Part shown: positions 1 through 5,463 of the stretch, in pieces
How the letters are laid out: every line of letters starts with the position of its first letter
How positions within the stretch are numbered: the stretch's first letter is position 1
NCBI GenBank assembly: GCA_027456925.1
Contig: DAIDTZ010000359.1
Location: forward strand, 1-5,729
Origin: Nitrospirota bacterium
Lineage (GTDB): Bacteria > Nitrospirota > UBA9217
Direction of reading: 5' to 3'
DNA: 5,729 nucleotides
The notes under the pieces: model-generated
What the model was told of the DNA's origin: nothing
What the model saw: only the letters and a program-made list of their open reading frames with translations
Database searches by the model: none
Translations under genes and position numbers: made by a program

Positions 1-153
1 GATCAACTGCTCTTGCCCCAAGTCACTACACGTCGATCTGAAGTATTGGCATTCCAACCGCAGTTCGGCGCAGTTCCACCGGGCTGCGGAATATTTTCCC
101 TTCCCGAAAATCAATTAGCCCCTGGCGATTACATTTTTGACTTAACTTTTTGA
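1..153 (+). CDS. Possible 3' end of an unidentified gene (partial)
   Basis: An open frame enters from the left edge and stays open for 50 codons to a TGA at 151-153. The translation reads like a genuine protein end, rich in hydrophobic and beta-strand-type residues and finishing GDYIFDLTF. I do not recognise the family; a beta-sandwich or secreted-protein C-terminus is only a guess. Codon choice (TTA, ATA, CCT, many codons ending in A or T) is less GC-biased at the third position than in the minus-strand genes, which could mean recent acquisition or simply that the frame is not coding. Fifty open codons can occur by chance, and a second frame is also open to about position 118, so confidence is limited. 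If real, it converges on the redox operon. Confidence 0.35.
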   Translation, partial: DQLLLPQVTTRRSEVLAFQPQFGAVPPGCGIFSLPENQLAPGDYIFDLTF

Positions 154-379
154 ATCGCCCGTGTTCATCTGCGGCTGGCTGCTTCTTTTGTCTACTGCCT
201 CATAAGTCCCCGTGTCATTCCAAGCTTGACACGGAATCCGGTCTTTCCCAAATGAATTGCTGCATGACGATGAATGACTGCCGCAAAAATAAATAGATAA
301 ATAGCTTAAAGCATTGCAGGAGATTAATAGACAGGAGGTTGCTGCGGCAATGATCGAAGGAGAAACGGTTTTAGCGGGG
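154..379. other. Intergenic stretch between convergent units
   Basis: Between the possible plus-strand gene end and the operon terminator I see no gene. A 92-codon minus-strand frame covers 142-420, but it begins inside the terminator hairpin, has a low-complexity Ser/Cys-rich composition, lacks a ribosome binding site and runs through the repeat-like hairpin at 210-241, so I do not call it. Around 270-310 the sequence is AT-rich with ATAAATAGATAAATAG-type repeats. Confidence 0.5.
210..241. repeat. REP-like palindromic element (GTCATTCC...GGAATCC type)
   Basis: CCGTGTCA at 210-217 and TGACACGG at 227-234 form an exact 8 bp stem around a 9-base loop. The outer context GTCATTCC...GGAATCCGG matches the pattern of short palindromic elements dispersed in intergenic regions of many proteobacteria and Nitrospirota. 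The sequence shows one copy and its symmetry; membership of a dispersed family is inferred from the motif. It could also help end transcription from the plus strand, but it has no clear T-run. Confidence 0.45.
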
Positions 380-411
380 AAAATACTCCCGGGAGATGCT
401 TCTCCCGGGAG
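380..411 (-). terminator. Rho-independent terminator of the redox operon
   Basis: On the minus strand, 411-401 pairs with 396-386 in an 11 bp GC-rich stem with a 4-base loop (397-400), followed by TATTTT (385-380). It begins 15 bases after the NrfD stop codon. Each arm contains the same self-complementary 10-mer CTCCCGGGAG. The T-tract is short but placed correctly for termination of minus-strand transcripts. There is no T-run on the plus-strand side, so it appears to act one way. Confidence 0.75.
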
Positions 412-426
412 GCAGCACAAGTGAGA

Positions 427-1755
427 TTAATGAGTTTCTTCCTCCTGGAATATCGGGAAGAAATGACTGAAGATCCAGAACAGAACGAACGGCATGATGA
501 AAATGCCGAGTGCGCCGAAGAGTCCCTCTTTAAAGGTATCCCACGTCTCCATCAATGTTTCCGGAATCACGCCGGTCTTTATCCAGGCGGAGATCCCCTG
601 CGGGATCTGTTCAAGGTGCACCGGGATGATCGGCATATGATAATGCATAAACCCGGCAAAGGTCAATGAGAATGCCTGGCCGCCGATCACCACGTTCCAC
701 CGCATCATGAAAACGCCGAAGAGCACCAGGATGGTGCCGATCACCGTGCGCCTGATGGTCAGACCGGGAAGCAGGAACAGGATGAGCGGGAGAAGGTTTC
801 CGATCGTGTACTGCATCACGAAAATGGAAACGAAGTCGCGCTGATAGATGACGCTCCTCAGGATGTCCCAGGACTTGAGGGCCGTGTAACCGCGGAAGAT
901 GATGTCCAGAAGTTCGAGGCTGATAGCCGCCACCATGAACGCGAGGAGGTATTTCGCCGTCATCTGAATGACGTGGATTTCCACGCTCTTGATCTCCTGC
1001 TCCGAATGGAAGGTGCCCAAAGCCGCTCTCTTGCGGTGGGCCAAATATTTTTTTATCTCCATCGTAACGATATAAGTGAGCATGCACAGTGCGATGCCCG
1101 ACACGACCGCGGACATGATGAAAATGACCGGCATAAGCGGGGTCATCCAGAGCGCGTTCGCCTTGACCGAACCGAAGATGAACCCGGCATAACCGTGCAG
1201 GAAGCAGGCAACGGGAATGCCGATGCTGGCGAGGACCTTGATCGCCTTTTCATCGCGGTGCAGCGATTCCTCGCTGATGTCATAGACGCCGAGAGTCAGC
1301 GTGCAATAGACGAGATAGAAGAGCCACTCCATCATCGTCTTGTCCTGCTTCTCCCTGAGTTTCAGCGCCATCTCGACGAAGTGTTTCCGGTAGAGGAACC
1401 AGAGTTCGGAGGCCACGATGGCCCCGTACGAAAAGAACACGATGCCGAACGCTGCGATGGCGGAGGTGAAATGCGGGGTCATGAACACATTGATGCCCCG
1501 GAAGGGGTGCTGCAGGTGCAACACGATCGGCATCGGAGCGGCAAACAGAAGGGCGAAGGAAAACACCAGCGCAAAGCGGGCTATGTCCCTGAGCTTCTGA
1601 ATCCCGAAAACGTGGTAGAGGGACGAAAGCACGAACGCCCCCGCGACCAGACCGGTCATAAAAGGGTACATCACGATCTGTATGCTCCAGTAGATGTACT
1701 CATTGGGTAAAACGAACAATTCCTTAACAGTCCAAAGTTCTCCGTGTACTACCAT
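427..1755 (-). CDS. nrfD: NrfD/PsrC-family membrane subunit, quinone-interacting
   Basis: A 442-residue integral membrane protein with about ten hydrophobic helices, near residues 21-50, 58-81, 97-122, 141-160, 173-196, 204-232, 265-287, 307-331, 338-360 and 413-436. This is the size and topology of the long NrfD members (DsrP, QrcD, ActC type). Family-like segments are HGYAGFIFG in helix 5 (H187), the following W203-P206-P209 region with SAVVSG, and MRWNVVIGGQ near 351-360. Such proteins oxidise or reduce menaquinone and pass electrons to a partner iron-sulfur protein; they bind no cofactor themselves. The start is well set: the ATG lies 2 bp after the ferredoxin stop, with an AGGAGGTGA ribosome site inside that gene. 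It is the last gene before a terminator. The family is secure; the exact complex is not. Confidence 0.93.
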   Translation of the reverse strand: MVVHGELWTVKELFVLPNEYIYWSIQIVMYPFMTGLVAGAFVLSSLYHVFGIQKLRDIARFALVFSFALLFAAPMPIVLHLQHPFRGINVFMTPHFTSAIAAFGIVFFSYGAIVASELWFLYRKHFVEMALKLREKQDKTMMEWLFYLVYCTLTLGVYDISEESLHRDEKAIKVLASIGIPVACFLHGYAGFIFGSVKANALWMTPLMPVIFIMSAVVSGIALCMLTYIVTMEIKKYLAHRKRAALGTFHSEQEIKSVEIHVIQMTAKYLLAFMVAAISLELLDIIFRGYTALKSWDILRSVIYQRDFVSIFVMQYTIGNLLPLILFLLPGLTIRRTVIGTILVLFGVFMMRWNVVIGGQAFSLTFAGFMHYHMPIIPVHLEQIPQGISAWIKTGVIPETLMETWDTFKEGLFGALGIFIMPFVLFWIFSHFFPIFQEEETH

Positions 1756-1757
1756 GG

Positions 1758-2546
1758 CTACCTCACCTCCTCATCCAACCCGATATAATAAACCTGCGGT
1801 TTCGTGCCGTACTCGCTTTTCAGCACCCCAACCCGCTGCGTCTTGATGATCTGCGTGACCGGATCGTTCGGGTCCTTGATATTGCCGATCTGCCGGGCCC
1901 CGAAAGGACACGCCTGCACGCAGGCGGTCTTCAGACCCTTTGAAATCCGGTGGTAGCAGAAGGTGCATTTCTCCGCCGTGTGATACACCGGGTGGAAGAA
2001 GCGAGCGCCGTAGGGGCACCCCATGATGCAGTACCCGCAGCCGATACACCAGGTACGGTCGACGAGCACGACGCCGTCAGCCGTCTGGTAGGTTGCGCCG
2101 ACGGGGCAGACCTGGACGCACGGCGGGTTCTCGCACTGGTTGCAGAGCTTCGGAACAAAGAAAGCCTTCTCGATTCCTTCGCCGCTGATGTCCTTGAGGC
2201 CGTCCGCGTTGAGGTCGATTTTGGCGGTCGTAAAACCGTCGCGCGCGGCCTTCGGAGAATCCGCGTACACATGTCCCTTTTTAGTCAGCACATACCGCTC
2301 GACCCACGTCCGGCTGACATTGGCGTCATACGGGACCTCGTTCTCGAGTTTACACGCCTTCACGCACAACCCGCACCCGACGCATTTGTAGGTATCGACG
2401 AGAAACACCCATCTCGTCGATGTCGTTTCAGCCGCTACCTCGGCAAACAGTTTTTTGGGGTCGACAATTTCCAGGGCTGCCAAGGGTATCGCCGCCCCTG
2501 CGATACTCAGCGCCGTTTTTTTGAAGAAATCCCTTCTCGTTATCAT
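1758..2546 (-). CDS. Tat-exported 4x[4Fe-4S] ferredoxin subunit (NrfC/DsrO type)
   Basis: A 262-residue electron-transfer subunit. It begins MITRRDFFKK followed by a hydrophobic stretch (11-25), a twin-arginine signal, so the folded FeS protein should be placed on the periplasmic face. Sixteen cysteines form four cluster motifs: C55/C58/C61/C65, C135/C138/C143/C147, C167/C170/C173/C177 and C194/C197/C209/C213. This is the usual four-cluster wire of DmsB/NrfC/PsrB/DsrO proteins that links a membrane NrfD protein to a periplasmic partner. An EF-hand-like DLNADGLKD segment lies at 111-119, between the first and second motifs. The ATG overlaps the cytochrome stop (ATGA), with GGAGG 7 bases upstream. 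No molybdoenzyme gene adjoins it, so the cytochrome is the likely partner. Which named family it belongs to is open. Confidence 0.93.
   Translation of the reverse strand: MITRRDFFKKTALSIAGAAIPLAALEIVDPKKLFAEVAAETTSTRWVFLVDTYKCVGCGLCVKACKLENEVPYDANVSRTWVERYVLTKKGHVYADSPKAARDGFTTAKIDLNADGLKDISGEGIEKAFFVPKLCNQCENPPCVQVCPVGATYQTADGVVLVDRTWCIGCGYCIMGCPYGARFFHPVYHTAEKCTFCYHRISKGLKTACVQACPFGARQIGNIKDPNDPVTQIIKTQRVGVLKSEYGTKPQVYYIGLDEEVR
1763..1771 (-). promoter_or_regulatory. Strong ribosome binding site for nrfD
   Basis: AGGAGGTGA matches the 16S anti-Shine-Dalgarno core closely. It lies within the last codons of the ferredoxin gene, just before the nrfD ATG at 1755. It fixes that start and suggests strong translation of the membrane subunit. 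Confidence 0.8.
2181..2216 (-). other. EF-hand-like Asp-rich loop encoded within the ferredoxin
   Basis: Residues 111-122 of the ferredoxin read DLNADGLKDISG, with Asp/Asn at loop positions 1, 3, 5 and 9 and Gly at 6, as in dockerin- or EF-hand-type calcium loops. Position 12 is Gly instead of Glu or Asp, with Glu at position 13. Calcium binding is an inference; the segment could be an ordinary surface turn. Confidence 0.35.
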
Positions 2547-3013
2547 CTCAGGCCCTCCATCGGGTTGTGCGGATTATGACAGGTGCAACATTCCATACCA
2601 GGATTGTGTTGCTCCGGATCGATACTCCTGATATTTGCCCGCCCGCTCGAGGGATAGGGGAGTGGGAAATGACACCGGAGACAGAGCGCCCTGCTCCTGT
2701 CGATGGTGAGCTTCGGCGGATCCGAAGGATGGTCGATTGCCGGGCCGTGGCAATTTTCGCACTGAATGATCCTGTGCGGCGTCTTATTGATGCTGTCGTA
2801 CTTGTCGCTGTGACAATCCTTGCAATACTCTTTTCCTTGATACTTTACCTTGAAGTTTTTCCAGTCCTCCTCATTTCCCTTGCGATGCCAGCCGTACATG
2901 TACCCACGCGCATGTATGCCGAAATCCTTGGGGACGATCACTATTCTGGCCAGTAATATCAGAACGACGATACCAAGGACCACGAACAGCGGTCTAAAAA
3001 CATGATTCTTCAT
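2543..3013 (-). CDS. Membrane-anchored tetraheme cytochrome c
   Basis: A 156-residue protein with one N-terminal hydrophobic helix (about 8-27), either an uncleaved anchor or a Sec signal, then a periplasmic domain with four CxxCH heme sites: CKDCH (64-68), CENCH (85-89), CLRCH (111-115) and CCTCH (142-146). Extra histidines H34, H43, H80, H95, H136 and H149 are candidate distal ligands, enough for bis-His hemes. It should carry electrons between the FeS/NrfD pair and soluble cytochromes, or the reverse. I start it at the ATG at 3013 because AGGAG sits 8 bases upstream; a GTG at 3043 would add ten charged residues before the signal and has no ribosome site. The stop overlaps the next ATG by 4 bp. 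It is larger than the triheme DsrJ and carries one more heme. I cannot assign it to a named cytochrome family. Confidence 0.9.
   Translation of the reverse strand: MKNHVFRPLFVVLGIVVLILLARIVIVPKDFGIHARGYMYGWHRKGNEEDWKNFKVKYQGKEYCKDCHSDKYDSINKTPHRIIQCENCHGPAIDHPSDPPKLTIDRSRALCLRCHFPLPYPSSGRANIRSIDPEQHNPGMECCTCHNPHNPMEGLR
2554..2558 (-). promoter_or_regulatory. Ribosome binding site for the ferredoxin gene
   Basis: GGAGG lies 7 bases before the ATG at 2546, inside the last codons of the cytochrome gene. Together with the 4 bp ATGA overlap it suggests translational coupling of cytochrome and ferredoxin. Confidence 0.7.
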
Positions 3014-3021
3014 GACATTGA

Positions 3022-3026
3022 CTCCT
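3022..3026 (-). promoter_or_regulatory. Ribosome binding site deciding the cytochrome c start
   Basis: AGGAG (within AGAGAGGAG) is 8 bases upstream of the ATG at 3013. It favours this start over the in-frame GTG at 3043, which has no comparable site. Confidence 0.75.
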
Positions 3027-3083
3027 CTCTTATATTCTTTCACATGCCGGTAAAGGCGGTGCAGGGTATAACTATCGTTCGTG

Positions 3084-3512
3084 TCACAATGTCTGTTTCA
3101 TCAGCGTCGCTCCTTCCCAAACTATGGCCAGGAAAGAGAGCGAAAGACCTCCGACCAGACCGAAAATATGAACAAGGTGCCATTTCAAGACAACAAAGAG
3201 AATGATAAATATGATCGAAAGTTTAAGGACGCTGATAATCACCGCGGCCAGATTCGAAAGGCCGGGCGTTGCGCCCTTCCTCAGGTACACTCGTTCCACG
3301 GCGACCGCGAGCCACCGGAAGTTCAGCAAGCCGAGCACGCCGCCGAAGATGATGCTTCCCGGTACGAACCACCAGCGTTCTTGCCCCTGCCGAAAAAGCG
3401 AAAACACCAGTGCGGCTGACGCAACGACAAGAACGGCCATCGCCGTTTTCCTGGTCACTCCCTTGATGATCGCCGCTATTGCCTGGCGTCGTATTTGCGC
3501 TTCGTCAGTCAT
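3084..3512 (-). CDS. atpI: ATP synthase subunit I (AtpI-like) membrane protein
   Basis: A 142-residue protein with four hydrophobic helices near 22-40, 48-70, 86-109 and 112-132, a charged N-terminus and the segment FGGVLGLLNFRWLAVAVERV (56-75). This fits the ATP synthase I-chain family, which helps assemble the c-ring of F0 and has been linked to Mg2+ supply. Its ATG overlaps the end of atpZ by 8 bp (ATGACTGA), so translation is probably coupled; no strong ribosome site is visible. The frame stays open upstream to 3692, but that extension is Lys/Ser/Arg-rich, overlaps most of atpZ and is not family-like. The usual next gene, atpB (subunit a), is absent; a cytochrome c gene begins 70 bp downstream instead. 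The family call is good, though these proteins diverge quickly. Confidence 0.8.
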   Translation of the reverse strand: MTDEAQIRRQAIAAIIKGVTRKTAMAVLVVASAALVFSLFRQGQERWWFVPGSIIFGGVLGLLNFRWLAVAVERVYLRKGATPGLSNLAAVIISVLKLSIIFIILFVVLKWHLVHIFGLVGGLSLSFLAIVWEGATLMKQTL

Positions 3513-3762
3513 GCTCTTTTTTGTCTTCTTTTTCTTCTTCGTCGAGCGTTTTCTGGCTCCGCCTGGCGTACGCGAAAAGGTTCCGAAAACCTGCAATAAT
3601 GCCGAACAGGACAAAGACCACGGTAAACCAGGGAGACGTGCCGAGCCATTTGTCCAGTTTGAGGCCGATAAAAAGACCGATAACCGTCGCAAACACCAGG
3701 GTAAGTCCCACGGTGCTCAGCACGCCGAGCATGCGCATGAGCCTACGGTCTTTTTCTTCCAT
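3505..3762 (-). CDS. atpZ: AtpZ/AtpQ-like F-type ATP synthase accessory protein
   Basis: An 85-residue protein with two transmembrane helices (about 12-34 and 45-64) joined by GLKLDKWLGTSPWF (33-46). This is the Gly/Asp/Leu-Gly pattern of small AtpZ-like proteins encoded just ahead of atpI in many ATP synthase operons. The C-terminus is a highly charged tail (DEEEKEDKKEHD). The role is poorly defined in the family: F0 assembly or, with AtpI, divalent cation transport has been proposed. I chose the ATG at 3762 because GGGGAG lies 9 bases upstream; the ATG at 3786 would add eight residues and has no ribosome site. It overlaps atpI by 8 bp. It is separated from hemL upstream by 242 bp, so it may have its own promoter, but I see no convincing one. 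Confidence 0.8.
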   Translation of the reverse strand: MEEKDRRLMRMLGVLSTVGLTLVFATVIGLFIGLKLDKWLGTSPWFTVVFVLFGIIAGFRNLFAYARRSQKTLDEEEKEDKKEHD

Positions 3763-4004
3763 AAAAATGCGCTCCCCATACAGCATGCCGCTGAGTGCGG
3801 AAGAGCGCGAAATTGAATCCTGAGCCCCGAAATTACAACTGCCTATTCCTCTGCAGCCTCCGCGATCTCTGCCGGCACCCGGCGATAACGAGCCTGTGGC
3901 CCGTGTTTATGAGCGCTTTCTGCGCGAATACAGGCCATACAATGGCGTGGCCCGCTCTTGCGAAAACGCGGCCATAAACGAGTGCAGGGCGCGGCAAAAA
4001 AATC
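3763..4004. other. Intergenic spacer between hemL and atpZ
   Basis: A 242 bp spacer, GC-rich in its hemL-proximal half, with no frame I would call a gene. A run of seven T on the minus strand (4002-3996) comes right after the hemL stop but lacks a strong hairpin before it. A short GCCAT-ACA-ATGGC hairpin occurs near 3934-3946. No clear sigma70 promoter for atpZ is visible. Confidence 0.5.
3772..3777 (-). promoter_or_regulatory. Ribosome binding site deciding the atpZ start
   Basis: GGGGAG with a 9-base spacer to the ATG at 3762. The alternative ATG at 3786 lies upstream of this site and has no purine-rich site of its own. Confidence 0.65.
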
Positions 4005-5288
4005 TTAAAGGCCTTTCAGGCTCTTTCTCGCCGCGTCGATGGTCTTGTTGATGTCCGCCCTGGTATGAGCCAGGGACATAAACGCAGCCTCGAACTGAGA
4101 CGGCGCAAGATTCACGCCGTTCTTGAGCATGGACAGGAAGAATTTGCCGAACCGCGCGGTATCGGCTGTTTTCGCGCCGGCAAAATCCTTCACTTTCTGG
4201 TCCGTAAAAAAGGCGGTGAACATGGAGCCCACGCGGTTAAACGTCGTCGGGATGCCCGCCTCCTGAACCGCTGCCCGCAGTCCCTTTTCCAGATCAGCCG
4301 AGCTTTTTTCAAGCGTCTTGTACACGCCGGGTTTGGACAGGAGTTTCAACGTCTCGATACCGGCGGTCATAGCAAGCGGATTTCCTGAGAGTGTTCCGGC
4401 CTGATAGATCGGACCGATGGGGGCAACGTTCTCCATGATGTAGCGCTTGCCGCCGAAGGCCCCTACCGGCAACCCGCCGCCGATCACCTTGCCGAGGCAG
4501 GTCATGTCCGGTTTGATCTGGTAGAGCTGCTGGGCGCCGCCGTAGGCCACGCGGAACCCGGTCATCACCTCATCGAAGATGAGGATGATGCCGTACTGGT
4601 CGCAGACCCGCCTCAAGCCTTCGAGAAATCCCGGTTCGGGAGGCACGCACCCCATGTTTCCTGCAACGGGCTCGACGATAATGCATGCAATCTGCTCCCC
4701 TTCCCGGGACGCCATATTTTTGATGGCTTCGAGGTCATTGTACGGGATCGTGATCGTGAGCTTCGCCAGGTCAGCCGGAACGCCCGGGCTGTCCGGCAGC
4801 CCGAAGGTTGCTACGCCGCTCCCCGCTTTTACGAGCAGGCTGTCGCCGTGTCCGTGATAGCCGCCCTCAAACTTGACGATTTTGTCCCGCCGGGTGTATC
4901 CCCGGGCGACCCGGATGGCACTCATAGTCGCCTCGGTGCCGGAGCTCACCATACGCACCATTTCGATGGACGGGAACGCCTTTTTCACCATCCTGGCGAG
5001 CGTGATCTCGATCTCCGTAGGGGCGCCGAAACTCGTGCCGTTCGCAATGGCCTTCTTGAGCGCTGCGGTCACGCGCGGATGAGCATGCCCGAGGATCATG
5101 GGCCCCCAGGAAAGAACATAATCGATGTACATCTTTCCGTCGGCATCATAGATCTTCGATCCTTTGGCCTTCTTGATGAAAAGCGGCTCTCCACCCACCG
5201 AGCGAAACGCCCTGACAGGACTGTTCACACCGCCGGGAATATGTTTTTTCGCTTCCGCAAACAGCTTTTTCGATCTAGCTCCGGACAT
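4005..5288 (-). CDS. hemL: Glutamate-1-semialdehyde 2,1-aminomutase
   Basis: A complete 427-residue PLP enzyme of class III aminotransferase fold that converts glutamate-1-semialdehyde to 5-aminolevulinate, the last step of the C5 route to heme and other tetrapyrroles; cytosolic. Visible features are PGGVNSPVRAF near the N-terminus (18-28), SSGTEA (115-120) for cofactor phosphate binding, GGYHGHGDS (142-150), the IFDEVMTGFR segment (237-246) with D239 facing the pyridine nitrogen, and the Schiff-base lysine K267 in LGKVIGGGLPVGAFGG. Length and motifs are typical, with no damage seen. The ATG at 5288 has AAGGAG 5 bases upstream, and a good promoter lies about 55 bp upstream. Heme supply suits the multiheme cytochrome encoded downstream, but co-transcription across the 242 bp spacer is unproven. 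Confidence 0.97.
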   Translation of the reverse strand: MSGARSKKLFAEAKKHIPGGVNSPVRAFRSVGGEPLFIKKAKGSKIYDADGKMYIDYVLSWGPMILGHAHPRVTAALKKAIANGTSFGAPTEIEITLARMVKKAFPSIEMVRMVSSGTEATMSAIRVARGYTRRDKIVKFEGGYHGHGDSLLVKAGSGVATFGLPDSPGVPADLAKLTITIPYNDLEAIKNMASREGEQIACIIVEPVAGNMGCVPPEPGFLEGLRRVCDQYGIILIFDEVMTGFRVAYGGAQQLYQIKPDMTCLGKVIGGGLPVGAFGGKRYIMENVAPIGPIYQAGTLSGNPLAMTAGIETLKLLSKPGVYKTLEKSSADLEKGLRAAVQEAGIPTTFNRVGSMFTAFFTDQKVKDFAGAKTADTARFGKFFLSMLKNGVNLAPSQFEAAFMSLAHTRADINKTIDAARKSLKGL

Positions 5289-5293
5289 AATTG

Positions 5294-5299
5294 CTCCTT
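5294..5299 (-). promoter_or_regulatory. Ribosome binding site for hemL
   Basis: AAGGAG is 5 bases before the hemL ATG at 5288, a short but normal spacing. It confirms the start. Confidence 0.75.
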
Positions 5300-5321
5300 A
5301 CCCGCAGAGGGCTGCCTTGAG

Positions 5322-5339
5322 GTGCACAATATGTTGCAC
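5322..5339 (-). promoter_or_regulatory. Imperfect palindrome at the hemL transcription start (candidate operator)
   Basis: On the minus strand GTGCAACATATTGTGCAC has 5 bp perfect outer arms (GTGCA/TGCAC) and a self-complementary ATAT centre; 14 of 18 positions obey the symmetry. TGTGCA also occurs as a direct repeat here. It begins 2 bp downstream of the -10 element and covers the expected start point near 5335, where a bound repressor would block transcription. The regulator is unknown; an operator role is inference. Confidence 0.45.
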
Positions 5340-5341
5340 AT

Positions 5342-5370
5342 AAAATATGGAAAACCAGGGGGAATGTCAA
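5342..5370 (-). promoter_or_regulatory. Sigma70-type promoter for hemL
   Basis: A perfect -35 hexamer TTGACA (5370-5365) is followed by a 17 bp spacer and TATTTT (5347-5342), matching the -10 consensus at 4 of 6 positions. An AT-rich tract with a run of nine T lies just upstream and could act as an UP element. It is located about 50-80 bp before the hemL start codon. Confidence 0.75.
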
Positions 5371-5463
5371 TGAAAAAAAAATGCTAACGATAGATTTTCT
5401 ATAAATAAATCTCATATTTTCATCAAAATTTCTGATAAAAATTCCGGCGCATTTTTTCCCCTC

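Noticed and set aside
158..195. CCGTGTTCATCTGCGGCT-like phrase as a dispersed repeat
   Set aside because: It resembles short phrases that recur in some genomes, but a single copy without symmetry cannot support a call.
142..420. Minus-strand frame of 92 codons downstream of nrfD
   Set aside because: It starts inside the terminator hairpin, crosses the repeat-like element, has no ribosome site and shows no protein-like pattern.
973..1710. Long open frame of 245 codons on the plus strand
   Set aside because: It lies wholly antisense to nrfD, has a charged His/Arg/Asp-rich composition typical of a shadow of a GC-rich gene, and the minus-strand protein is a clear family member.
1950..2579. Plus-strand open frame of 209 codons
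   Set aside because: It is antisense to the ferredoxin, whose 16 cluster cysteines prove the coding strand.
3014..3083. Promoter for the redox operon in the 70 bp after atpI
   Set aside because: Weak -10-like words (TATACC, TATAAG) occur, but none has a -35 element at acceptable spacing; read-through from atpI is as likely.
3514..3545. Purine-rich A-run at the atpZ/atpI junction as a programmed frameshift site
   Set aside because: A run of six A followed by G exists, but the reading frame does not fit the standard X-XXY-YYZ slippery arrangement, and the overlapping start already explains atpI translation.
3513..3692. Sixty-codon upstream extension of atpI
   Set aside because: It overlaps atpZ in another frame and consists of low-complexity basic sequence; the ATG at 3512 fits the family length.
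3202..3816. Plus-strand open frames opposite atpZ and atpI
   Set aside because: Arg/Lys/Ala-rich or Phe-run shadows of the two membrane proteins with no recognisable domain.
3996..4018. Rho-independent terminator for hemL
   Set aside because: Seven T follow the stop, but the preceding sequence gives only a 4 bp stem (GCCT/AGGC) or a loopless AAAGGCCTTT palindrome, so the support is too weak.
5392..5445. AT-rich inverted repeats between mobB and hemL
   Set aside because: AGATTT/AAATCT and TTTTATCA/TGATGAAAA pairings are short and AT-only, as expected by chance in such sequence; they are not convincing terminators.
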